From Cyanophora paradoxa (Eukaryota > Glaucocystophyceae > Cyanophorales > Cyanophoraceae), in contig QPMI01000418.1 in NCBI GenBank assembly GCA_004431415.1, positions 57,708 to 121,707 of the forward strand: a stretch of 64,000 nucleotides of DNA. The letters are read 5' to 3'. This document shows, in pieces, positions 10,717 through 22,341 of the stretch. The translations under genes were made by a program, and so were the position numbers. The notes under the pieces are model-generated. The model searched no databases, was not told where the DNA came from, and saw only the letters and a program-made list of their open reading frames with translations. The first letter of the stretch is position 1. Each line of letters opens with the position of its first letter.

Positions 10717-13700
10717 ATAGGGACCTTATCGGTCGCCCTGCTGCCCGGCACCGCGCCCGGACTGCCGGACCTGGACCTGAAGAGAACCCGTTGACGGGCC
10801 CCAGCGCGCCACCTGTCTCGCCTCCGCCCACCCCGCGCGACCTGCAGGGCGCTGTCGGCCGCCCCGCTGCCCGACGCCGCGCCCGGACCGAAGGACCTGG
10901 ACCTGAAGAGAACCCGCCGACGGATCCCAGCGCGCCGCCTGTCTCGCCCCCGTCCGTCCCGCGCGACCTGCAGGACGCTGTCGGCCGCCCCACTGCCCGG
11001 AGCCGCGCCCGCGCTGATGGACCTGGACCTGAAGAGAAACCGCCACCGAGCCCCAACGCGCCGCCTGTTTCGCCCCCGCCCGCGCCGCGCGACCTTCAGG
11101 ACGCCGCCGGCCGCCCCGCTGTCCCGCGCCGCGCCCGCGCTGACGGACCTGGATTTGAAGAGAAGCCGCCGCAGAGCCCCAGCGCGCCTCGCCCCTCGCC
11201 TCCGCCCGCGCCGCGCGACCTGCAGGACGCTGCCGGCCGCCCAGCTGCCCGGCACAGCGCCCGCGCTGACGGACCTCGACCGGCAGTGAAGCCGCCGCCG
11301 AACCCCAGCGCGCTCCGCGCCTTGCCTCCGCCTGCGCCGCGCGACCCGCAGGACGTTGTCGGCGTCCCCGCTGCCTGGCGCCGCGTTTGCGCTGACGGAC
11401 CTGTACCTGCCGGGAAGCCGCCGCATACGCACGGGACGCACGGCCCAATCATACAGCACGCACCACCGAGACCTTCGATATCCCACGCCCCGCATGGCGC
11501 TTACTCGCCCGCACGACAGCGATCACCGAACCCCAACGAGCCGACCGGATCGGACAGCGGACTTTGCTACATCACCTCCGCAACCCTCCTACGCCTAGCT
11601 TTGCGCACTCATAGTCCGACAAGACCGGAGACCGACGCCGCAGGAGTCCCCGCCGCTCAGCTGGCTCCTCCCTCGCTACCTGCGCTAGGCCTGATTCTCC
11701 CCCCCTCTCCCCGAGGGGTACTAGTCACCACGGACTCGCCACCCAACATGCGCCCACTCACGGCGGTGAACAGGCTTATGGCCTTCTCCCAGCACGCTCT
11801 ACGTACGCTCGTTGCTCTCACTATCACCCGCCGGCCCTGCGCACCTAACACACGCACAGAAGAGATCCACAGGGACCTCGCTCACTTCAACATCCCTGCC
11901 GACCAAGCGGACGACGACGAACGCGCCGACAACGCCCAAGCCCTAGCCGCCTACCTTCGCCAGCAGATCACGGGAATGGGCGGCTATCCCTCAGCGGAAT
12001 CCTACGCCAATGCACTCCCCAGCATCATCGGCTGTAACCTCTGCTACAGCATGGCCGGCGAGACAGCAGCGGAAGCCTCACTTAAGACCCAACTAGTCAA
12101 CCCGGCCGTCGTGGTTCTCAACTGCGAACCCGAATCCGACGACTCCAGCTCCGCTAGCACCATCAGCTACGCCTTGGAATCGCCCTCGGCCCAAACGCAG
12201 CGGACTGCCCTCGCGGCGGCGGAAGACTGGCGCGCCAGCGTCGCGTCTGAGCTCGCCAGACGGAACATCTTCTTGGCGCCCGCCTCGCCTACTTTCTTCC
12301 ACCCAGCCTGCACGGGCCCCCGCGAATGCGGCCTGGAGTCCGAACGCTCCCTCCCCGCCTTCACGGTCCGCACCACTGCACGTCACTTCGCTCTTCCCCC
12401 ACTCACACTCCGCCAGATCGACCCTCTCCTCCCCGCTGGCCGTGCAGCGAACGGACGCCGGGTCGCACTCGCTCAGACCTTGGCAGGTTACCTCCACAAC
12501 CTGTTCCAGGACTACTGCGACCCGAGCCGCCCCTACGGGGTCCTCGCGAACCCCACGTCGGCGGTCCTTCGGGAAGGAGACCATGTTCTCACTCGTCTAG
12601 TAGCCCTGGGCCGCGTTCCCCTCGCGGACCTCCTCTTGGGCGCCCTCACCCTCCTCATAGAAATCTCCTCCTCCGACGCGTTTGACGATTCCCCTGTCGA
12701 AGCCTTTCACGAGGCCATCCTCTCCCTGCGCCAGTTCGGCGTTATCTTCGACCCCGACCTTAACATCTCCGAACTCTCCCTTTTCCTCCCCTCAGAGGTC
12801 GCAACCTCCCTTCACCTTTTCTATCCTGACTTCCCCCTCGTCCCCTCCAAGCTTTGGGCGGCCATCACCCACGCCCGGACGCCCGCCCGCCGCTCCCTCA
12901 TGCTCCTCCACTACCCCTTTCGCGCCCACCATGACCGCGGCGACTTCATTGTCCTCGTCGCCCGCGCCTCCGATCTCATCCCCGACCCCCCCACCCACTC
13001 CCAGCGGGAGGCCTACTATGATAGGAAGTTCCGCACTGAGAACTTCTCTGCTCGACTGAAGTCTATCTACAGCCGCCTTCTCCCTTGCCTCCCCTTCGGG
13101 ATCCTTGCCGACCCTGAAAACCTGCCCTATATCCTCCTCTTCTTCCCCAAGGCCGCATACTCCATGCTTCCGCCCCCCGCTCCCCACCCGCTTACGTCCT
13201 TCTCCACCCCTTTCCACTCATGCGACTCCTACCTCCCCTCCCCACACCCACCGACCCTCGCCGCCCGCCCCCGCCTCCTTCCCGACCCCAAAGCAAAGGA
13301 CTATGCCGACTCCCCAGCCACCGTCCTCTGGGAACTCTTCGGTAGCGAAGGAGATCGCTATCTCCCCCCCTCTCCCGGCCTCCTCGCCGCCCTGATCTGC
13401 CACCGCTGCATCTCATCCGACTCCTTCTACCAGGACCCTTCTTGGCTACACCCTGCACACACGTGCCCGGTGCGCCGACACGGCCCTGCGCAGAAGGGGC
13501 GCTTCCCCACGTTTACCCGCCCCGCAGGCGGAGTGAACCCCTCCCCTCCTCCCCCTTCTCGCATCATCCACGCCCGGCCCTCCCCCTCCTTTCCCTCCCG
13601 CCGCCTCTCATACTCAGCTTGCTTTGTTTTTATGGGCACACTTCATAATCCCCGCTACCCCAGACACACTCCGGGCCGCCTCTCTATACGGGCTGCACAG

Positions 13701-15390
13701 CCACTGCCGGGCCCTCCTCCGCCACTTGCCTTGCCCTGGCCAGAGTCGCCCCCCCAGCCGGACGACACCAACCCTCCGGGGGCCCAGCGCCACACCCCCC
13801 TGCCTGCACCAGTACCGCCAGAAACTGCAGATGCCCCCGCCACCCAACGCCGCGCCCGCGCCGACGGCCCTGGCATCAAAGGAAAGCAGCTGCCGGACCT
13901 CCGCGCGCCGCCCACCTCACCTCCGCCTGTCCCGACGCCGCATGCCGGGCCGCCCGCCTCGCTCCCGCCCGCGCCGGCGCCGCGCGCCCTGCAATACACT
14001 GTCAGCCTTTCCGCTGCCCGGCTCCGCGCTCATGTGGACGGACCTGGACGACCTGTAGTGCAGCCGCCGCCGGGCTCCAACGCGCCGCCCGTCTCGCCTC
14101 CGCTCGTGCCGGCGCCACCGGGCCCCCGAGCGCCGCCCGCCTCGCCTCCGCTCACTCCGACGCTGTGCGATCTGCCGGACGCCGTCAGCTTCCCCGCCGC
14201 CCGGTGCCGCACCCGTGCGGACGGACCTGGATTTGCCGTGCAGCTGCCGCCGGACCCCCGTGCACCGCCCGTCTCGCCCCCGCCCGCACCGGAGCGACGC
14301 GCCCTGCTAGACGCCGTTGGCCTCTCCCCTGCCCGACGCCGCGCCCGTGCTGACGTACCTGGATCTGAAGTGAAGCCGACACCGGGCCCTCACGCGCTGC
14401 CCGCCTCGCCCCCGCTTGCACTGGCGCCGTGCGACCTGCACGACGTTATCGGCCTCCCCGCTGCCCGGCGACGCGCCCGTGCTGATGAACCTGGCTCTGC
14501 CGTGAAGCCACCGCTGGGCTCCCGCGCGCCGCCTGCCTCGCCTCCGCCCGCGCCGGCGCCGCGCCACCTACAGACTGTTGTCGGCCCCCCCGCGGCCCGG
14601 CGCCGCGCTCGGGCCGACGGACCTGGACCTGAGGTGAAGCCGCCACCGAGCCCCAGCGCGTCGCCCGTCTCGCCTCCGCCCGCGCCGGCGCAGCGTGACC
14701 TGCAGAACGCCGTCGGCTTCCCCGCTACCCAGCCCCGCGCCCGTGCTGGCGGACCTGGACCTGCAGAGAATCCGCCGCCGGGCCCCCGCGCGCCGCCCGC
14801 CTCGCCTCCGCTCGCGCCGGCGCCGCGCGACCTGCAGGCCGTTGTCGGCCTCCCCGCTGCCCGGCGCCGCGCTCGTGCCAACGGACCTGGACCTGAGGTG
14901 ACGCCGTCGCCGAACCCCAGCGCGTCGCCCGTCTCGCCTCCGCCCGCGCCGGCGCCGCGCGACCTGCAGGACGCTGTCGACTTCCCTGCTGCCCGGCGCC
15001 GCGCCCGCGCTGACGAACCTGGACCTGAAGTGAAGCCGCCGCCAGGCCCCAGCGCGCCGCCCGTCTCGCCCGGTGCGGACGGACCTGGATCTGAAGTGAA
15101 GCTGCCGCCGGGCCACCACGCGCCGCCCGCCTCGTCTCTGCCCGCGCCGGCGCCGCGTGACCCACAACACACTCTCAGCCTTTCCGCTGCCCGGCTTCGC
15201 GACCGCGCAACCGGACCTGGACCCGTTGTGAAGTTGCCGCCGGGCCCCAGCGAGCCGCTCGTCTTGCCTCCGCCCACGCCGGCGCTGCGCGACCTGCGGG
15301 CTGCCGTCGGCCTCCCTGCTGCCCGGCGTCATGCCTGTGCTGACGGACCTGCGGCACCGAGCGCCCTGCAGGACGCGGTCGACCTCCTTA
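10717..15390 (+). CDS. Family B polyprotein segment 2: array 2, module D2, array 3
   Basis: Open throughout and in frame with segment 3 once copy 1 is removed. The order is minisatellite array 2, a linker, module D2 (about 11755-13490), a Pro-rich tail and array 3. D2 begins with helical sequence (LMAFSQHALRTLVALTITRR). It carries SIIGCNLC (cysteines at 12032-12034 and 12041-12043) followed by LVNPAVVVLN, and ends with knuckle C-x2-C-x13-H-x4-C (13398-13466: ICHRC ... WLHPAHTC). D2 is homologous to D3 along most of its length, including a central LLHYPFRAHHDRGDFIVLV versus LLHHPLSTHIERHDLIFLV. Known LINE ORF1 proteins carry zinc knuckles with different spacing, so an RNA-binding role is only an inference. 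No start codon is assigned, because this is the interior of a larger frame. Confidence 0.7.
10726..11420 (+). repeat. Coding minisatellite array 2
   Basis: About five and a half 126-bp units encoding the RDLQDAVGRPAARRRARTDG type with PGPEEKP or PGPEENP, matching the 3' units of array 1. The first unit is damaged at the junction with the inverted-repeat element. Confidence 0.85.
13818..15372 (+). repeat. Coding minisatellite array 3
   Basis: About twelve units, mostly 132 bp. The block 14560-15075 is almost identical to 35862-36376 in array 4, with only a few mismatches seen by eye. After PVSP at about 15072 the unit order jumps to GADGPGSEVK, a likely recombination joint. Confidence 0.85.
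15373..15390 (+). repeat. Target-site duplication, left copy (copy 1)
   Basis: ACGCGGTCGACCTCCTTA, identical to 22324-22341. It directly abuts the poly(T) end of copy 1. Confidence 0.97.
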
Positions 15391-15401
15391 TTTTTTTTTT
15401 T

Positions 15402-15734
15402 GCAAAAGTGGACGTCGCATTGATACACCACGGCACATGTATCAATGTTCTACGTGACGCGCCCTTCCGACCGGTCATCTATCTAGCCGAAGATGCTAGC
15501 GAGGTGCCGGCCATGGGTCGCTCAATATGGGAGGTTCGCCTGAGTGGGGGAGCCATGGTTTTCGGGGATAGCCGTAACCAGACCCGCGCGCCCACCCTTG
15601 ATCAACTCCTCCATCCCTCATGAGCCCTGGAAGTGAAATGTCTCGCAGTCCGCCGCCCTCCCTTGTCGCCGCTCCGCCACCCTCCTCCTCCTCACTCTGC
15701 CTCCTCCCTCCTCCTCACCTGCGCCCCAGGACCC
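15402..15734 (-). other. 3' untranslated region of copy 1 with terminal hairpin
   Basis: Non-coding end of copy 1, closely matching 50444-50757 and 51750-52061. The hairpin has stems 15418-15427 and 15438-15447 (CATTGATACA / TGTATCAATG, perfect 10 bp, loop 10 nt), 16 nt from the poly(T). Confidence 0.85.
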
Positions 15735-17055
15735 CGATTAATCGGTGTCCCGTTCTGTCAAGGTGAAGAAGGTGGTAGGAGGAAGATATGAGGAAGGAGA
15801 GGGAGTGGGCGGAGGCAGCGGTAGGGGGTGGCAGCGGATGCGGGCAGGCAGGGAGCGGTGCCGGGACGGCAGAGTGGAGTGAGCGTGGGCACTGACAGGC
15901 GGCGCAGAGAGCGGGGAGTGCGGAGGCGAGGCGGGTCGCGAGGGGTCGGGAGGGGTCGGTCTGAGTAGGGGGGTGGCCGAAGCCAGAGGGGTGGCCGAGG
16001 CCGATGGGGTGGCCGAAGCCGGGGGGGCCGAAGCCGATGGGGTGGCCGAAGCCGAGGGGGGGCCGAAGCCGAGGGGAGGGCCGAAGCCATAGGGGTGGCC
16101 GGAGTCAACGAGGGTTCGGCACTTGTGAGTCGGTTGGGGCTGGGGAGGAACCGTAGGGGGCCGCGGGGCGGCACCGTGCGGGTCCCGGTCGGGGGGCCGG
16201 CTGAAGCGAGGAGGGGGGGGAGGTCGGCTACTTGAAGCGTCGTTAGTGGTTTGTACACTCCAGGTGCGAAGAGGGACGTGATTGTGGGTTGTCCAGCAGG
16301 TATCGACACCGTTCGCGCTTTTTTGGTCCCGCGCTTGGGGGTCTTGCGACCGGCTGCCTTTCTTTTTGCCGTAGGTACGGGTGGGGCGGGTGCAGAGGCG
16401 GGAAGGGGAGGGGTCATGGGGCGCGGGCGTTTGGGTGCCGGGGCGGGGGGAGTAGCGGTTGTCCGTTTGCGTGAGGCAGGCGACGGGCGAGTTCGTTTCG
16501 AGGAGGGGCCAGGGGAGCGTTGGGGCGGGGCGCTTGGAAGGTTGAGTAGCGGACGTAGGGCCCGCGGGCCGAGCGGGCAGGGTGCCATTGTCGGGGTTCT
16601 TGTGGGAAGGCTGCGTTGGGGGTGCAGCAGGTTGGGAGGCAGGTCGAGAGTATGGGGTGGTCTCTGGGCGAGCGGGGCACTTTCCCCGTCTGGCGTCGGA
16701 GTGGGCCTGGAGGGCAGCTGCGGAGGCAAATTGGGTGCCACAGGTGCAAGAGAAGTCAGATGTCCCGGCGGTGGGTCCTGCATCGGGCGGTTGGGGGGAG
16801 GGAGGGGCCTGAGGGGAGGGGGCGGCCTGGGGTGAGGGGGCGGCAGGGAGTCGTGCTATTGCTTGGCGGATATTTTCCAGGAGAACCCAGGGTTGGCCTT
16901 CCGAGTCCAATCCGCAGCAGAAGTCAGTGATGGAGATGGTATCATGGAGGGAGGGGCGGGGGGGGCGGGGGGGAGGGAGGGACTAGGCGGCTGTACTGGC
17001 GGCGAGCGGGAGGGTTTGGTGTCGGCATGTTTGCGGTATCGACGTTTGGTTCTGT
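15735..17055 (-). pseudogene. Copy 1, polyprotein C-terminal region
   Basis: Reading on the minus strand, this contains the C2HC finger SCTCGTQFASAAALQAH...GKCP (near 16680-16760), the basic stretch ending KRGTKKARTVSIPAG, the PCNA-box-like QPTITSLF (16268-16291), imperfect 18-bp repeats encoding ASAPP-type sequence (about 15965-16090), and the conserved end GHRLIGVLG. The parts lie in more than one frame because of indels in C/G homopolymers, so this copy is not translatable as one protein. Confidence 0.75.
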
Positions 17056-18340
17056 CAGTGATGCCTTGTCGGAGCTCCCAGGCGTGGTTGCGGGCGCAGC
17101 GGTCCCTCCAGATCGCACGGAGGTGTTGGTCGAGGAGTAGCGCTAAATCTTTTTGGATTGACATTGTGGTGGTCTTGTTGATGCCCAGGGCTGCGCAGAG
17201 GGCGGGCAATCCTGCCGGGGTACCGAGGCGCAGGAGGGCAGGGCGGGAAGGGGAGTATGTCAGCCAAGGCCGGGCTAAGCTTTGTCCATAGGTATCGGTA
17301 AGACCTGGGGGCGGAAAAGGGCCGGATTTTCGGTGGGGAGAGGAGGGCGGAATGGAGGGGAGAGGCGGGGTCAGGGGAGACGAGGCGGAGGAAGGGAAAG
17401 AGTTGAAAAATAGTGTCGTCGTGTCCTAAGGGTTTGGGCGAGTGGCGAGAACCCGGGTGCGGAGGAAGGTCACGAGTGCATCCTGGAAAGCTTGGAGGAG
17501 GAGGCGAGCGGCGGGGCAAGTAAATATGTGAATGAAGTCTTCGGGGGGTGGGTTGTAGGGTCGGGCTGTCTGGGGTCTGCGGCTCTCGGTGGGAAGAGGG
17601 CGGGGGGAGCCCGGGGGGTGCACGTGGCAGGGGGCGGGGAGGGTGGGGTGGGGAAGTAGGGTCCTCGGGACTGGGGCAGGGTGGGGGGAGGTGACAGAAG
17701 GGGCAGTGGCGATACCGTCAGGAAAGAGAGGGCCGTATAGGTCGGGGTCGTGGAGGAGGCGGACGGTGAGGGAGGGGAGGCCTCCAAGAATGCACTGGAA
17801 TCTGACTTTGCGGAGGTGATCGCCTGTGGGGGTACGGCGGTCCGGTGGCTTGTCGGACACGAGGGAGAGGGCTGGGGCGAGGGTAACGTGAGGATTGCTG
17901 AGGACGGCCCCGCGTTGCGAAGCTGGCGCCAGTCGAGGTATTGGGAGAGGGAGGCTTCGGCTAGGAAGTGAGAGCGGGGGTCCCCCTCAACGCGGTATGC
18001 ATGGAGTCTGCCTCTGTAAGGCTCGGCTCCTGGAACTGGGCCTTGGGATGACGGGGGCGGGAGGCCGACGCGGATGAGGAAGCATTTGAAACTGTGAGGA
18101 ATGAAGAGAAGGGCTGAGAGGGGGCGTCTGGGCCGTTTTGGCGAGCTTGTCAACGGCGTCATTGTGGCAGTTGTCAGGAGTATAGGCTGGGTTCGGGATA
18201 CGGCTCTTGGCCGGGGTCCTGGCCGCCTCTTTCTTAGCGGCCGTTTTAGATGCTTTGGCGGACCGTGGTGGCGGCTGGCGGCGTCGCGGTGAGCGGCTTC
18301 AGCTAGGATGGTCGCCGCCTCGAGTGGGGTCACGTGGGAC
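17056..18340 (-). pseudogene. Copy 1, RNase H C-half and RVT-type zinc-knuckle region
   Basis: The HNDAVDKLAK motif (about 18130-18165) supplies the final RNase H aspartate. Downstream on the minus strand follow LFIPHSFKCFLIRVGLP, the zinc-knuckle segment with HIFTCPAAR-like sequence, and WRDRCARNHAWELRQGITD (about 17060-17120). Frameshifts separate these pieces. Confidence 0.75.
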
Positions 18341-18474
18341 GGCCGGAAGAGACGGCGTGCTGTTGCGGAGGCTTCGTTGCGGGCCAGGTCGGCGAGCTGA
18401 GAGGCGAGTTCTTGGGCGTAGCGAGCACCGGGAGGGAGGGGGTGGCGGGCCCTGCAGGGCGAGGCGGGGTAGAC

Positions 18475-19801
18475 TCAAGCACAGTTGGGAGCGCGGGAGG
18501 GCTGGGCGGTCGGGGAGGTGGTGGGGAGTCGAGGTAGGGAGGGTGCCGCCGGTGGAGACCGGGGGGCGGCGTGGCGGTCGGTGGCGCCCCGGGAAGGTCG
18601 GTGGGGGTCTGAGGGCCGGAGGGCAGGGCCACAGCATATAGGGTCGAGGGTGACGGACCCGTAGCAGAGGCTGAGGGCAATATATTCACGGTATCTGCGG
18701 AGCGCAGCATTGTCGACCTGAATGTAGGCTGGGGGGCGGGGCAGGTCCGACGGGGCAAGTGCTGAGGAGCGACTGAGTAGGTCAGCTGTGAGGAGGAGGA
18801 GAGGGCCGCAGGCCGTGCTGTTGGGAGGCTGGAGAACGGAGAGGGATGTCTCCGGGCGTAGGTAGGTCCATCTGCAGAATGGAGTGAGGGGAGGGAGAGC
18901 CAGAGTCGCGTTGACTCCAAGTGGCCGCCAAGTCTTGTGCAAAGGAGACAAGGTGATCAGGGACGTCGAGGGAGCCGTTGTGAATGTAGAACGAGCGCGT
19001 CTGAGGAAATAAAGCAAGTAGGTGCCAGTGTCCCGGGGGGCCCTGAGGGTGCCGGGATCTGCCTGAGGGAAGGGTCGGCAAGGGGGCTGGTGGGGCATGA
19101 TGAGTGGGGCGATAGGTAAGGATGGGGACAAGGACGAGGCGGGCATCGAGAAGGCGTCCGGGGGGAAGGTAGTGGTGCAGGGGGAGGGGGGCAGAGCCCC
19201 GAGAGTCAAATTGAGAGGCTGCACTAGCGGGGTAAGAGCTGGACGACAGGAAGTAGGTAGGGTGAGGCGAGGCCAGGGCGGCTTCGCGGGAGGAGAGCAT
19301 GTCAAGGAAGGCTTCCACGAGGGGAGGCTGAGGGCGGCATTCGGCCGGAGGTGGATAAGGTCGCCTCGTCGAATGAGGGAGTGGCGTGAGGGTCAGGTCG
19401 GGGGGGGGGTGGGGGGGGGGTTTCGACATGAGAGTTTGCTCCGCGCAGTAATCATTGTCTGCAAACCGGAAGGCATTCCCCAGCCAACTTTTCTCCGCCA
19501 GCGTCAGGGGGCGAGGGAGGGGAAATTCAGTCGGGTGAGCGGGGGTTCGGCCTGGGGAAGCAGTTGGTCGGGCCTCGGGCGCCGGGGGGCGTGGGGGTGG
19601 GGGAGGGCAGGGTGGGGGGGGGGTGGGGAGCTGCGGGGAGGAGGGAGGGGAATTGGGGGACCGGGGGATTACCGGTGTAAGGGACGGGGGGGGGAGGGGA
19701 GGACGGAAGGGAGGAGGGGTGGGGTCTCGCTTGCGTCTAACCGGACGGCGGGCTTTGGCTGCCGTGTGCTGGGAAGGGCGGGAGCTGGTGCGCGGGGTCA
19801 T
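18475..19801 (-). pseudogene. Copy 1, Ulp1-like protease module II
   Basis: Same module as 45420-46290. It retains GHWHLLALF, NGSLDVPD and LQPPNSTACGPLLLL, so the His/Asn/Gln/Cys set is present, but the N- and C-terminal halves are in different frames (change near 18880-18910). Family: C48/Ulp1-like cysteine peptidase fold, judged from motif order. Confidence 0.65.
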
Positions 19802-21745
19802 GCGCTGTCGTTTTGTTGTGAATGCCGGGTCGTTGGCCTGGACTGTCCCCAGGAGGACCTCAGGGTCCCGGAGAAGGAGAGCGGCCGCCCAACGCTCCCG
19901 GTAGATGGGGGCGTGGAAGGGGATGGGCGGCCCCGTCCTTTGCCGTACAGGTGGACTTCCTCACCGCGGCCAATGAACTCAGCAGCGGTCATGACGAAGA
20001 GAGCGTCTTCACCCGTGTGAACGTTTTCCAGGCTTGTGTGGGGAAGGTGCTGGTGTCGTACTTCCAGGCCGAGCGTGGGGAGGAGTCGCCGGGCGGAGAG
20101 TCGCCGTCCACCAGTTGATGACCCAGTCTTTAAGAGGGGCCGTGACGTCGGAGGCGGGTTTGCGGGTGACGTCCAGGATGCGGATTTCGCGGAGGCGGCC
20201 GAGATGATTGCTAGTCGCCAGGGTCGGGACCCAGAGGGGGGCAGGGGAGGAGAATATAATCGTATTCCGTTGGGGAGAAAGGGTGCGGGACGTAGGGTCG
20301 GTCCAGTTGTGGCTGGCCTGCGCGGGCTTTGATAGAAAGGGCAGTGGGGGCTGTGCCCATGAGGATCGAGGTTGCGTGGGAGGACGAGAGGAAGAGGCAC
20401 TTGGGGGTGGTCGGGGCATGCAGGCGGAAGGAGACTTGGCGGTTTTGGAGAAGTCTGAAGAAAGCGTCGACGGGTTCTGCAGGTATGGGTTGTGCGAGGA
20501 GAACGGGTGTGGCCAGGTGGGCCCCAGACCGAGGGTTGGGGTCGATGAGGGAGAGGGGGCCGCTTTAAGGGCAGCCAGGCGAGATTTTATGCCGTCGAGG
20601 AGGGGAAGTACTCGGCGATCATACCTGGGGCCGTCGGGGTCGATGGCAGCTGAGTAGGGGATGGCTCGGCGTCCATAGCGTTCGAATAAGACAGGAAGGG
20701 CGCCGGTTTGGTCGCGGAGAGGGAACGTGGGTGGGGGGCCAGGCGGGGCGGGGGTGGGGTGGCAGTGCGGGCAGGAGAGGGCGGGTCCCCGTGCCCATTG
20801 TTCTGCGATCAGGGAGGAAATAGGGGTGCCCCACATGCCAGGGTCGCAACGGTGGTACGCGACCAGAGGGGTGCCAGCCTCGGTCTGGGAGGTGGGGGCG
20901 AGTGTAAGGTCCTCGTCCCAGTACCAGGCGGGGAGAGGCGTGTCACGGTCGGCGGGACAGCGGGTTTGCAGAGGGAAGTGGGGTAGAAGTGCCAGGTGGG
21001 GCCGGAGCCCCTAGGTGGGCTAAGTAATAGTCGAGGGCGAGTTTCCTTGTAGGCCCAGGATCAGGGTGGTCAACATCAGGGGCGTCCTCGGGAGAGGTTG
21101 AAGGAAGATTGGGTTGGGAGGGGAGCAGCACTGGAAGGAGATGTTGTGAGTGATGTCTCTGCGTCCTAAGGCTGCAAGGAAAGCGGAGTAGGCGCGGAGG
21201 ATGTCACAGTCCGAGACGATAGTCAGGTGTTCGTCGGAAGGAAAGAGAGTATGAGCTTTGGGAAGTCGGATGCAGCGGTTCCAGATGACGGTGTCCTCCG
21301 CCATGAAGGCGCGTTCAAGTCTGGCGGACGCGAGGGGGACAAGGTCAAGGACCAGATGGGTGTTGGTAGTCTCGGAGGCATCTACATAGTCAACAAGGTC
21401 CGCTTGGCAGCGGAGGAAATGGTAGTCGGCGGGGCTGTCAGCTAGGATATATGTGCGAATGTGCCGGCGAGGCGGGAGGAGGGACGAGAATAGTGACGGA
21501 GGGAGGGGCGGGGAGGAGTCGTCCGAAAAGAGGAGTCGGGCGTCGGGGATGTCCATTCCACCAATATAGTGGTAAGGAGCCGAGGCAGGGAATGTCTGCG
21601 GGGCGGTAGGAAGGGGGGCAGCTGGTCCGCTGCGGGGGACACGGGGTCGGGGGGGGAAGAGGGGGCCGGGCGGCGGGTCGTCGTTGGTGTCGGAGCCGTT
21701 GCAGGTGGCCGCGGGATGGTCTTTGGTTGGTGAGAGGGGACCCAC
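19802..21745 (-). pseudogene. Copy 1, RNase H insert: linker domain, CxxC and Ulp1-like module I
   Basis: Contains GGMDIPDARLLFSDD (about 21545), the CDILRAYSAFLAALGRRDI region, a cysteine pair CPHCHP (about 20765) and the protease-like module I with SRPWRLAII and GEDALFVMTAAEFIGRG (about 19975-20025). Catalytic His and Cys are absent, as in the other copies. Several frameshifts. Confidence 0.65.
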
Positions 21746-21759
21746 TGAAGCGTGACTTG

Positions 21760-22323
21760 GAAGTTCGGGTCTTGGGCGATACGAATGGCGTATTGCGTTC
21801 GAGCGTTGAGGAGAAGGGCCCCGTCCTCTCGGCGGAGCAGGGTGCGGAAGTTGATGGGATGGGAGAAAGATGAAGGGTCTTGAAAGGCGAAGGCTGTCAG
21901 GGCTCGGATAGTGTTCTGACTGTCCGTGATAATTTTCCCGCCCGTGGGCCCGAAATACGTGAATGCTGCGGAGATTGTGCCTGCTAGCTCTCCAGGTTCA
22001 CGTTATGTTGGACGCCGGGGAGGCGGTGGGCGAACTCGATTTTGTCAGGCAGGTCGGGATTATTTTCGAGGGGTGCAAGGCCGGCGTAAGTGGTTCGGAC
22101 AGAGGCGGAGCCCTGTTTTTGTGTGCTGGCGTCCGTGTATATTACCCGGGGAGTAGTTCCGGAGGGAAGGGGCGGGGAGTTTAGTGCGCGGAGTGTAGGG
22201 CAGAGCTCTGCGAAAAGGGCTCGGGAGGTAATGAAAAGGAAGTCGAGCCCGGCCGGGGATTCATAGAAGGCGCGGTCGGCTTGTGATGTGGGGGTCATAA
22301 GGCGTGGGCGTCTCTCGAGGGCA
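21760..22323 (-). pseudogene. Copy 1, RNase H N-half
   Basis: Starts mid-gene at the truncation. VIYTDAS (first aspartate) is intact. Then HNVNLES-stop appears where the backbone reads NLGELAG: one G is missing (CCTGGAGAGC instead of CCTGGGAGAGC, near 21990), so the catalytic glutamate is out of frame. Copy 3 has the same lesion. Confidence 0.8.
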
Positions 22324-22341
22324 ACGCGGTCGACCTCCTTA
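22324..22341 (+). repeat. Target-site duplication, right copy (copy 1)
   Basis: ACGCGGTCGACCTCCTTA, identical to 15373-15390. Confidence 0.97.

Larger units (their letters stand above)
15391..22323 (-). mobile_element. Family B LINE copy 1, 5'-truncated, inserted in family B
   Basis: The 3' end is a T11 tract (15391-15401) followed by the reverse complement of the B 3' end. The 5' end (22323) corresponds to backbone position about 42603, just upstream of RNase H, so endonuclease and RT are missing: a typical dead-on-arrival copy of 6.93 kb. Exact 18-bp duplications flank it. Two bases at the 5' junction (GT) match the backbone and could be junction microhomology. Confidence 0.95.
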